37,669 nucleotides of DNA, from positions 1-37,669 of IMG/VR virus record IMGVR_UViG_3300034073_003725, one strand, 5' to 3'. How positions within the stretch are numbered: the stretch's first letter is position 1; every line of letters begins with the position of its first letter. Position numbers and translations under genes: made by a program. Origin of the DNA: a virus. The notes below the pieces were generated by a model, which saw nothing but the letters and a program-made list of their open reading frames with translations, did no database searches and was not told the origin of the DNA. Below, one piece after another: positions 20,469 through 27,119 of the stretch.

Positions 20469-21426
20469 GCTTTTCAGCCAGGGTTGTGGCCTGCACATGG
20501 CTGTAGCGGCGTAGCATCCTGAAGTCCCTGTGACCGGACTGACTGGAGATCTCAATTTCATTCAGCCCCTGCTCCCACATGCGGCTGATGGCCTCATGAC
20601 GGGTCTGGTGAAAGCAAAAGTCAGCAATCCCCGCTTCTACCTTTGCTCTTGCCATAGCGCATTTGATTGCACTGGCTGAACAGTGAAGCACTGGCCCAGT
20701 ACGTTTATCGCTTTTTAGCAGCAGCTCAATCGCCCTCGGGCTTAGGGCCACGGTTCGCGGATGACCGTTTTTTGTGATTGCAAGCTTGGCGATTCGGTTT
20801 TCCAGGTCGATGTCATCCCATGTGAGGGACAAAAGCTCTGAACGCCGCATTGCTGTCTCCAGGGCCAGTTCGACAGCCCTGACGATCTCAGGGTTGCGTT
20901 TGCGGGCCAGGGCCTGCAGCAGGGCCTGCATCTGGTCTTCGCTCAGGCGTCCCTGGCGCGAGTCATCTCCCACTCGCACCGTGACCTTGCGGGCTGGGTT
21001 GCCTTCAAACGGGGCGCCCCATTCATCCCTGGCCACGTCGATCATTGGACGCAGCAGGTTGAACACCCGCCTGACGCTGCCTGGTTTCACCTCCTGCAGG
21101 CGGTCATCCCGGTACTGGGCCAGGTGGCCAGGGTTCAACTCGTCACAGCGAACCCTTCCCAGCCAGTGCCGATGGATGTGCCGCAGCAGGTAGCCCTCGA
21201 TGGGGCCTGAGCGGTGCTTGGGCAGCTCCAGGGCCTCGTAGCGCTGCAGTACCTCGGAGACAGTCCTGAGGCCGCCCTGGACCGCCCTGGTGACGACGTG
21301 GGGAGCCTCAAGCCGGTGAGCCCACAGCTCAGCTTCCTCGCGGGTGGAGAACGTCTTGCTGGTGGTCAGCCCCTTCCGCCGGATCTGGGCCTGGTACTTC
21401 CCAGACACGGACCTGATTGATGCCAT
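20446..21426 (-). CDS. int: Tyrosine recombinase (phage integrase)
   Basis: This 326-residue protein has an N-terminal arm-binding domain (about 1-60), a core-binding SAM-like domain (about 55-150) and a catalytic domain. The catalytic set is complete: R194 in AMRRSELLSL, K219 in ITKNGHPR, HQTR (H273, R276), SGHRDF (H299), and nucleophile Y308 in RRYSH. It catalyses integration and excision between attP and a tRNA gene; attP lies just upstream (21446-21573). It is transcribed opposite to the replication operon, overlapping it by 23 nt at the 3' end. The ATG at 21426 gives MASIRSVSGKYQAQIRRKG, a typical AP2-like beta N-terminus. Confidence 0.95.
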   Translation of the reverse strand: MASIRSVSGKYQAQIRRKGLTTSKTFSTREEAELWAHRLEAPHVVTRAVQGGLRTVSEVLQRYEALELPKHRSGPIEGYLLRHIHRHWLGRVRCDELNPGHLAQYRDDRLQEVKPGSVRRVFNLLRPMIDVARDEWGAPFEGNPARKVTVRVGDDSRQGRLSEDQMQALLQALARKRNPEIVRAVELALETAMRRSELLSLTWDDIDLENRIAKLAITKNGHPRTVALSPRAIELLLKSDKRTGPVLHCSASAIKCAMARAKVEAGIADFCFHQTRHEAISRMWEQGLNEIEISSQSGHRDFRMLRRYSHVQATTLAEKLKRLNPR

Positions 21427-21445
21427 GGCTTTCGTGTGATCACAG

Positions 21446-21573
21446 AATCACCGAAATCCCTGTATGGGCGATACTGGATTCGAACCAGTGACCCCTTCCG
21501 TGTGAAGGAAGTTTAACAGAGCAGCCTTGATACAAGGGCTTGTCCGCCCTGTGGTGAACAGGGATTCGGTGTT
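21446..21573. other. attP region: tRNA 3' half core flanked by inverted arm-type repeats
   Basis: The core (21465-21511) matches a tRNA 3' half. It is flanked by an imperfect inverted pair: AATCACCGAAATCCCTGT at 21446-21463 and ACAGGGATTCGGTGTT at 21558-21573, alike over about 15 positions with one base missing. These have the position and symmetry of integrase arm sites. The region is directly upstream of int. The remaining intergenic sequence (21512-21604) includes CAAGGGCTTGTCC, an operator-like half of the early promoter family, next to a CCTTG-ATA-CAAGG palindrome. Confidence 0.75.
21465..21511 (-). other. 3' half of a tRNA gene, anticodon arm to acceptor end (tRNA-Val CAC-like)
   Basis: Minus strand: a perfect anticodon arm (CTTCC, loop TTCACAC, GGAAG; anticodon CAC), 5-nt variable loop, T-arm ACTGG-TTCGAAT-CCAGT, acceptor 3' strand ATCGCCC plus A. 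There is no matching D-arm or 5' acceptor strand upstream: the sequence diverges at 21512. It is therefore a fragment acting as the attP core, not a working tRNA. CAC reads GUG (Val) and the acceptor fits valine tRNAs. Confidence 0.8.
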
Positions 21574-21604
21574 CGGTAGTTCTAGTCGGAAGGTTTCACT
21601 CCTG

Positions 21605-21976
21605 TCAAATCACACTTAAAAATTCAAGGGCATGATCGTGTCTGTTTTCATGCTTGGTCTTTTCGTAATGCCAAATCCAGATCAGGGCTTCGCGTGCAAC
21701 GGCGTAAAAAGGCTGAGCCCTGTACCACTGCCATACCGGCTTGTCGCTCTTGGCAACGTTGCAGGCCTGGCAGCAGGCAACAAGATTGCTTTCAACTGTC
21801 AAACCGCCTTTGCTTGCTGGAATGATGTGATCGAGAGTTGGCGCTTTGTTAATGCTGCAGTGACAATATGCACACTTCCAGTTCCATGCTTCCAGGATTG
21901 ATTTGCGGAATTGCTTTCGCGTTTGTTTCTTTGTGACTAAATGCGAGCCATCAATCCAATGGATGTCACAAGTCAC
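21605..21976 (-). CDS. HNH endonuclease
   Basis: The catalytic part is clear: CAYC, then LDHIIPASKGG (the first His/Asp of HNH), then NLVACCQACNVAKSDK (the Asn and second zinc pair), so the ββα-metal fold is complete. The start is uncertain. GTG 21976 gives 123 residues beginning near DIHWIDGSHLVTKKQ, while TTG 22030 gives 141. Small stand-alone HNH proteins act in phages as homing or packaging nucleases; here it lies between attP and a divergent XRE gene, not beside a visible terminase. Upstream TTGATA-17-GTTCCT followed by GAGCAACGGCC resembles the early leader, but the stem does not pair. Confidence 0.8.
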   Translation of the reverse strand: MTCDIHWIDGSHLVTKKQTRKQFRKSILEAWNWKCAYCHCSINKAPTLDHIIPASKGGLTVESNLVACCQACNVAKSDKPVWQWYRAQPFYAVAREALIWIWHYEKTKHENRHDHALEFLSVI

Positions 21977-22080
21977 GGTGTTCTGGCCGTTGCTCAAGCC
22001 TAGGAACAGGCACCAGCCCAGTCGTATCAAGCGCTTTGCCTTGGGTTTGCATTTCCGAGGAAACGGTCACGGGCATTTCT

Positions 22081-22106
22081 CAAGGGCTTGTCCTTGTGTG
22101 CATAAT
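22081..22106 (+). promoter_or_regulatory. Operator-like element between HNH and XRE genes
   Basis: CAAGGGCTTGTCC (22081-22093), the same half-site found at the early promoters and in attP, is followed by TTGTGTG and CATAAT (22101-22106), a good -10 box. The -35 at standard spacing is poor. The 154-bp divergent region 21977-22130 is the natural place for control of both genes. Confidence 0.4.
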
Positions 22107-22130
22107 GGTGTTCGTCAGCGACCGCATCCA

Positions 22131-22388
22131 ATGCCCCGCACTGTGAAGCCTCAAATCGAAGTCCAGATGCTTTCCGACTACAGCAGGAACATTGAGTTTC
22201 AATGCTTCCGCCGTCAGTGGAGCGTGGAGGATCTCGTCAGCAAGACCGGCCTGAGCCGCAATACGATCCAACGTATCCGTGCCAATCGACACAAACAGAT
22301 TGACGCCCATGCGCTCAGCAAGTTCTGCGATGCCTTTGAGGTGAGCCCCGACAACCTGCTCCTGCGTCATGAAGGCATTACCTACTGA
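22131..22388 (+). CDS. XRE/Cro-type HTH regulator
   Basis: This 85-residue protein starts at ATG 22131 (MPRTVKPQIEVQMLSDY); the upstream frame to 21903 has no support and runs antisense through the HNH gene. The HTH is classic: CFRRQWSVEDLVSKTGLSRN, TIQRIRANRHKQIDAHALSK, then FCDAFEVSPDNLLL. It is a single-domain Cro-like repressor. Position next to attP and the HNH gene, with the recurrent GGGCTTGTCC element in its promoter region, makes it a candidate reader of the early operator family. A strong terminator follows. Confidence 0.8.
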   Translation: MPRTVKPQIEVQMLSDYSRNIEFQCFRRQWSVEDLVSKTGLSRNTIQRIRANRHKQIDAHALSKFCDAFEVSPDNLLLRHEGITY

Positions 22389-22449
22389 GGTAATTACAGA
22401 ATGACTTAAGGGCAAGGCCTCAGTCAGAATTCCGCAGATCCACTAAATG

Positions 22450-22486
22450 CCCGATGCGTCAAAACTGATGCGTCGGGTATTTTTTT
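22450..22486 (+). terminator. Strong intrinsic terminator after the XRE gene
   Basis: A 12-bp stem (22450-22461 with 22466-22477, two G-U pairs), AAAC loop, then TATTTTTTT. The T-run reaches into the stop codon of the convergent endolysin gene. On the minus strand the same hairpin follows the endolysin stop but lacks a U-tract. The rest of 22389-22449 shows nothing clear. Confidence 0.85.
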
Positions 22487-23780
22487 AGCTAACGCTGTCA
22501 ACAACAACCGCCCAACCTTTTCCAGGTGCGTAGCGATAACTGCCATCTGGAGCTAGCTCCACCATCCAGCGTTTACCAAAGTTCAATCGACTAACGCGGC
22601 CTTGCCAGTTTCCTTGACTCAGTGTTGCACCACTGACTAGATCAGGTTCACCCCACGGATCGCTAATCCAGAAATGAGTTTTATCAAATCCGTAACACAG
22701 GCACCAGTGTCCGCCACCTCTTGGTCCCCAGACAGGCCCTCGATGAAGGTATCCAAGGGGAACAGGCTTTCCGGCTTCAATCTGCTGTTCAACGAGTGAC
22801 CAGTCAGCATTTTGAACTAGCCGTGCTTTGATCCCAAAGGCAGCCAGTGTCCGCTGTTGGGATGGCCATTCAGTTGTATCACCACCAAAGCTGGCCAGTT
22901 TGGCAAAGTAAATATCATCACCGTTTGCCCCTGGTAGTGTCCCTGGCTTGAGATACTCAACCAACATGGCATTGGATGAGCTGTAACATTTTCGGTCGCG
23001 TTGAGCGATCCACTGGCTATCCCGTTGCGTAAACTTTGGGATGCCAATCAGCGGGTTGGGCCTTGACGGCCTGATTGGATTCGGTGGGGGGATGACAGAT
23101 GGCTTGCTCAGTCCATTGCGGAAGCGGATCGCGAAGCCTGCGACCACGGAATCCGGCAAGGCCTGCTGCATCTGGTCCCATGCCCTCTCAGGGGCGTTCT
23201 CGATCAACCATTCCCAGGCATCCTTTTGCCAGTCAAGGCCCCGGTCGAACCTGGCAGCATCGGCAATTCTGAAGTCCATCGAAACCGTAGGCGTATCGGA
23301 CTGCGTGGCATCGACCATCAATGCCAGTTCAGCTTGGCGACGACTAACAAGACCAGGGACAACTTCTCCGTTTTCATCATTAACCCATCGCGGCAGTTCT
23401 TGCTTTGCCACTGTCATGACATCTTCTCCGGCATTGATTCGACGCCTTAACGTGCTATCGGCAAATGCTGTAGGGCCTATGTTATAGATGAAAGACACTA
23501 GGCCTGAAAACTGGGCGTCTGTAAGAGGCTTTTTGATCAAACGATGAACGTCTGCGCATGCAGATTGAATATCGGCTTGAAACTGGGCTTCGGCTTCCGC
23601 ACGGGTGATCACCGTGTCAGCCGTGACGGGCTTTCCTTTGAAAAAAGTGCTACCGTAGCCAATTGTCCAGACATTGTTCTTGCATAAATAGCTCGCAATG
23701 CTTCCGTCTCGCTGAACCCGGTGGAGCTTTTCTTTATGCTTAATGAACAATTCACCTGCGGCTGACAGCTTTCTATCCAC
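22485..23780 (-). CDS. Two-domain endolysin: GH24 lysozyme plus C39-like cysteine peptidase
   Basis: This 431-residue protein starts at GTG 23780. Residues 1-155 are a T4/P21-type muramidase: GELFIKHKEKLHRV with catalytic Glu17, then NNVWTIGYGSTF, then the C-terminal SFIYNIG and VNDENGEVVPGLVSRRQAEL. A linker with Pro-rich PPPNPIRPSRPNP leads to a second domain (about 245-431) with the papain/C39 layout DRKCYSSSNAML (C265), GGGHWCLCYGF (H358) and ISDPWGEPD (D374). Two cutting activities, glycan and peptide, in one lysin are inferred. No signal peptide is visible, so release depends on a holin not identified here. It is the last gene of the late arm. Confidence 0.85.
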   Translation of the reverse strand: MDRKLSAAGELFIKHKEKLHRVQRDGSIASYLCKNNVWTIGYGSTFFKGKPVTADTVITRAEAEAQFQADIQSACADVHRLIKKPLTDAQFSGLVSFIYNIGPTAFADSTLRRRINAGEDVMTVAKQELPRWVNDENGEVVPGLVSRRQAELALMVDATQSDTPTVSMDFRIADAARFDRGLDWQKDAWEWLIENAPERAWDQMQQALPDSVVAGFAIRFRNGLSKPSVIPPPNPIRPSRPNPLIGIPKFTQRDSQWIAQRDRKCYSSSNAMLVEYLKPGTLPGANGDDIYFAKLASFGGDTTEWPSQQRTLAAFGIKARLVQNADWSLVEQQIEAGKPVPLGYLHRGPVWGPRGGGHWCLCYGFDKTHFWISDPWGEPDLVSGATLSQGNWQGRVSRLNFGKRWMVELAPDGSYRYAPGKGWAVVVDSVS

Positions 23781-23797
23781 AGTGCTGCAGAGCCTGG

Positions 23798-25261
23798 CTA
23801 GCTATTTGGGAACGGCGCGGTGGGTGGGGTGAAGTTTGCGGTGTACCGAGCGACGCCCTTGGTGACCCTGAACTCGTCAATCCTAGCGTTAATTGAGAAG
23901 CTAGAGCTGTAATAGTACCCAACTTTTAAGGCATTATCACTTAGGTCTGTTGAATTGCTTAGTGTTGACCCAATTTGAGTGCCGTCAATAAACATCCGCA
24001 AGCTAGATCCCCTTCTTGCAACCGCAAGGTGCTGCCACGTGCCTGTTGTGACAGCCCCCATAGAGAATCCACCTGCTCCTGTCGTAGTTAAAACCCATTG
24101 GCCGACATATACAGCAACTGCCAATCCAGAGTTAGTCCCGCCAAAAGTAAACAGTCCGTTGTTTGAGTTCCCGCTATTTGGATTGACCCAGCATTCAACA
24201 GTAAAATCTCCAGTGCCGAACTGGAAGTCAGCATCTGCTGCGACTGCCAAATAACCGCCACTGCCGTCAAGAGTTAGGCATCCAGTTCCATACTTTGGAT
24301 CTGTTGTGCTGACCTGCGCATTGCCGCCTGCCGTGACGCTTACGGCATTGGAGCTGCTATCCGTAAACGTTGTCGAGCCGTTGGTGCCGTCCATGTGCAG
24401 CAACAGCGAGACGCTGGAGAAATCAGGATCACTTCCTGATGGTGGCTCTGGTTCTGGCTCAGGATCCGGTGCAATCGGAAATGGCTCTGTTGGCGGTGTG
24501 AAAGGTGCGAGGTATCTGGCGAAGCCCTTTGTTACTCTAACTTCATCAATGTAGCCGTTAAGATGCTGTCCACTTGTGTGGGTTGCACCTCCAAAACGGG
24601 AAGGTGCGAGTGTGCTATTGACGGTGGTAGAAATTGTGGCAGTCTTGTCAATCTGACCATTTAGATAGCAGACAAAACTGCTTCCGCTTCTCACAAAGGC
24701 AGCGTGATTCCACTGCTGTTTTGGAATCAATGTTTCATTCAAAAAGTCGCCGTAATTGTTCCCGTTAATCCAGAGTCCGCCTCCACTATGGTAGGGTCGA
24801 AACAGGATGCCATTTGTGTAGCTTCCAATTTCAAATACTGCTGGATAGGCAGGCTGAGAGGTTTCGGCCCAAAACCAAACTTCAATTGTAAAATCACCCG
24901 GAAAGCTTAAGCCTGCTGTTCCGTTAATTTCTAAATACCGATTCTGATTACTATTTGAGTAACTCCCTGAGCCAAATTTTGCTCTTATGTTCGATATGGC
25001 TGCACCATTGAACGGAGTGATTATATTTTCGGCATTGCTTCGGTCAACAAAAGTGGAGCTTCCTGCTACGCCCTCCATGTCTAGGAGGAGTGTCACCTTG
25101 TCGAATTCTGGGTCAGCAATTATCGCGTCAGTAGAAAAAGGCTGATTGTACCCTTCAATCAGGTATTGACCTGCATCAAAAAAACCAAAAAGGCTATTCT
25201 TTCTCTTCTGCTTAGGTTGTCCTTGAGGCCAGATCTGTCCTACTGTTGGCGTGTAAGTCAT
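23798..25261 (-). CDS. Tandem LamG (concanavalin A-like) domain virion protein
   Basis: This 487-residue protein starts at ATG 25261, 2 nt after the upstream stop (TTG 25285 would overlap). Two LamG/jelly-roll modules of about 200 residues (about 38-255 and 280-487) share landmarks: LLLDMEG/LLLHMDG near the start, FTIEVWFW/FTVECWVN, WNHAAFVRSG/WQHLAVARRG and GYIDEVRVTKGFARY/ARIDEFRVTKGVARY before FTPPT-PFP. They are joined by a DPEPEPEPP linker. The first 38 residues are a basic cap (QGQPKQKRKN). LamG modules bind carbohydrate, so a tail-fibre or receptor-binding role is likely. The modules arose by duplication. Confidence 0.8.
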   Translation of the reverse strand: MTYTPTVGQIWPQGQPKQKRKNSLFGFFDAGQYLIEGYNQPFSTDAIIADPEFDKVTLLLDMEGVAGSSTFVDRSNAENIITPFNGAAISNIRAKFGSGSYSNSNQNRYLEINGTAGLSFPGDFTIEVWFWAETSQPAYPAVFEIGSYTNGILFRPYHSGGGLWINGNNYGDFLNETLIPKQQWNHAAFVRSGSSFVCYLNGQIDKTATISTTVNSTLAPSRFGGATHTSGQHLNGYIDEVRVTKGFARYLAPFTPPTEPFPIAPDPEPEPEPPSGSDPDFSSVSLLLHMDGTNGSTTFTDSSSNAVSVTAGGNAQVSTTDPKYGTGCLTLDGSGGYLAVAADADFQFGTGDFTVECWVNPNSGNSNNGLFTFGGTNSGLAVAVYVGQWVLTTTGAGGFSMGAVTTGTWQHLAVARRGSSLRMFIDGTQIGSTLSNSTDLSDNALKVGYYYSSSFSINARIDEFRVTKGVARYTANFTPPTAPFPNS

Positions 25262-25263
25262 CG

Positions 25264-25461
25264 CTAAATAAGGCCAAGGGGCCAAAGCTGTCCCGTGACG
25301 GAAAGTGAAGTAGAATCACCAAGGGTAACTTTGGCGCTAGGTGCTTCGACAGTCTTTCTTGACTGCCTGAAGGGTGATCCAGTAGCGATTACGTCGTTAA
25401 ACGTAATCGTACTGGAGGAAATGCTGGGCTGACCCGCTGGGCTTTGATTGATGACTGCCAT
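25264..25461 (-). CDS. Small hypothetical virion-region protein
   Basis: Start ATG 25461 overlaps the upstream stop as TGATG, so the true product is 65 residues (MAVINQSPAGQPSISSSTI). It is Ser/Thr-rich with several beta segments (TITFNDVIATGSPF, AKVTLGDSTSLSVTGQ). No membrane segment or known family. Its place between two tail-fibre-like genes suggests a small virion or connector protein. Confidence 0.55.
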   Translation of the reverse strand: MAVINQSPAGQPSISSSTITFNDVIATGSPFRQSRKTVEAPSAKVTLGDSTSLSVTGQLWPLGLI

Positions 25462-26465
25462 CAGACTACCCTCGCTAGAAACAAAGGCGAAGCACCAGTT
25501 ACTGGGGATCCATTGGCGAGGAAGTCCATCACCTCCCACTCCTCGACCCCTGGAGAAACCACAAATGTATCGCCCACGGCAAAATTGTTAGTAGCATAGT
25601 GAAAAGTTATACCAATATCGTCTGCCAACGGTGATTGAACATAGGGAGTGTACGGAAGTCCGTAGAAAATTGGATTGCTATCTTGCGTAAAAGCGGGATT
25701 GCTTGACGAGAATCCCACCGGGAGCCAGATATACGGCTGATTATTGTTGTAGTTGGCCGACCCTCCGTTGAGCTGGTTTCCTGCGGCGGCATAACCTAAA
25801 ATGCGTTCATCCGAGGGAGTGGTAAGATATTCACCTGAATCCGTGTTTCCATGCAAAGCGCAGCCCTTGATAACTTCTCGCCTAAGCAGAGGGCCGGTAC
25901 CCCAGCTAAGGAAACCCATGTTGGCAGACGTACTGGGTATTACCCAGTAAAACCCAGAAAAATATCCCTTGTTAAGGTCAATCCAAGGCTGAAGTGTCTC
26001 GGCAGGATGGACAATTGTGAATGCCCTTCTCTGAGAACTGGTTTCAAAAACAAACCAGCTTTGATCCGAATTTATGCCTGAAGTATAGCGAGTTAATCTT
26101 GCCGTAGTGGTTGTGGATATTCCAGGTGTAAAACTGTATCCAGTGTTAGTGCTATTTGTAACTGTGTCGAAATAGTCAAGGTATCGAGTTCCCGTAGGAA
26201 GATGTGTCGTCGCATTCCACCCCGTTGCTATGTTAATTGTAATAGAAGTGAAATTCTGAAACTTAAACCAGTAAAAGGTAGTGCCGTATGCCTTAGCGGC
26301 ATCATACTGAACACGCAATATTCGATTTTCTACTCCTCCACTAAGAAATGAATCAAACCAGTCCACCATTAGGCCTGCGTCGATAAACGCATCCTTAAAC
26401 AGATTGGCAACCTCGGAGATAGTCCATGTTGCAACAGCGGTATAGATTTCTTTGGTGCAAACCAT
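25461..26465 (-). CDS. Hypothetical virion protein
   Basis: This 334-residue, beta-rich protein has many aromatic and Ser/Thr residues and few charged ones, a composition usual for phage tail or capsid-surface proteins. The N-terminal helix pair (TWTISEVANLFKDAFIDAGLM) is followed by a beta domain; no catalytic or metal motif is visible. ATG 26465 is 2 nt from the stop of the Mtd-N-type fibre gene. Not a family I recognise by function. Confidence 0.6.
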   Translation of the reverse strand: MVCTKEIYTAVATWTISEVANLFKDAFIDAGLMVDWFDSFLSGGVENRILRVQYDAAKAYGTTFYWFKFQNFTSITINIATGWNATTHLPTGTRYLDYFDTVTNSTNTGYSFTPGISTTTTARLTRYTSGINSDQSWFVFETSSQRRAFTIVHPAETLQPWIDLNKGYFSGFYWVIPSTSANMGFLSWGTGPLLRREVIKGCALHGNTDSGEYLTTPSDERILGYAAAGNQLNGGSANYNNNQPYIWLPVGFSSSNPAFTQDSNPIFYGLPYTPYVQSPLADDIGITFHYATNNFAVGDTFVVSPGVEEWEVMDFLANGSPVTGASPLFLARVV

Positions 26466-26467
26466 GA

Positions 26468-27031
26468 TCAGGCTCCAAGTTTAAGGGTGGTGAAATCAAG
26501 CGAAATAACACGCGCTACAGTGTCGCGATTGCCAACACGGATAAATGCAGAGCCGGAGGTTCCCTGGACTGTTGGGACCGGCGAGAGCTTGATGGCCTGT
26601 GGTGCGGCCACCGTTGCCAGCTCGGCGTAAAAATCAGAGCCGGATCCTGGAATTGGAGGCCCAGGCTGCGTTCTGGCATCAGCGCTGCGAGCCGCTGTCG
26701 TGCCATAGACACGTACCCAGGCAGGTGTTGATGCCTGCACGCTCAGCAGCTTGAAAACTGTCCCGGCTGGGATGCTGAAATCCTCAGTCGCGCCAGGAGC
26801 TAGAGATCCAGTGGTGTGCTCATGAACTTCAATGGCAAGCGTTCCACCGCTGGACGATGTGCCGGATGCGTAAGGAAGTGTATTCCAGGTCGAAACATCG
26901 TCCCCGAACTTGAACTTTCCAGTGTCGCTTTCAATTCCGATTTCACCAGAAAGCAGAACAGGATTCACGCTCGCCCATTCAGCTGCAGTGTCATAGCGCT
27001 GCTGTTGCCTGGCGAAGACCGTAGTTGACAC
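26468..27031 (-). CDS. Tail-fibre-type protein with Mtd N-terminal-like domain
   Basis: This 187-residue protein starts at GTG 27031. Residues about 8-55 (QQQRYDTAAEWASVNPVLLS, GEIGIESDTGKFKFGDDVSTWNTLPY) match the short repeat found at the N-terminus of phage fibre and hyaluronate-lyase proteins (major tropism determinant N-domain). That segment usually attaches the fibre to the baseplate or marks the host-contact module. The remainder is a beta-sandwich-like region (HTTGSLAPGATEDFSIPAGT). First gene of a minus-strand run, divergent from 27120. Confidence 0.75.
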   Translation of the reverse strand: MSTTVFARQQQRYDTAAEWASVNPVLLSGEIGIESDTGKFKFGDDVSTWNTLPYASGTSSSGGTLAIEVHEHTTGSLAPGATEDFSIPAGTVFKLLSVQASTPAWVRVYGTTAARSADARTQPGPPIPGSGSDFYAELATVAAPQAIKLSPVPTVQGTSGSAFIRVGNRDTVARVISLDFTTLKLGA

Positions 27032-27119
27032 ATCGCACCTCGACTCTATCCAAGAGTAGCTCTATCGTTGAGGGCTTTTCGTTCTGAGTAGATTGGGTTA
27101 TCGACGTATTCAGTTAGCA
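27032..27119. promoter_or_regulatory. Divergent intergenic region between late-arm virion genes
   Basis: This 88-bp gap separates the minus-strand fibre gene from the plus-strand pair. GATAGAG occurs twice on the minus strand, and a TTGAGG on the plus strand has a GATTGG 17 nt later, but nothing as convincing as the early promoters. It presumably holds late promoters of a different type. Confidence 0.25.

Noticed and set aside
21465-21575. A complete tRNA gene on the minus strand
   Set aside because: No D-arm or 5' acceptor strand pairs with ATCGCCC; the nearest GGGCGGA is too far and mispaired. Only the 3' half is present.
21985-21995. Leader stem-loop before the HNH gene (GAGC-AAC-GGCC)
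   Set aside because: The loop matches but the arms do not pair, so it is not counted in the covarying series.
21903-22130. Longer N-terminus of the XRE protein
   Set aside because: It would run antisense through the HNH gene; ATG 22131 gives a normal single-domain Cro-like protein after a promoter-like region.
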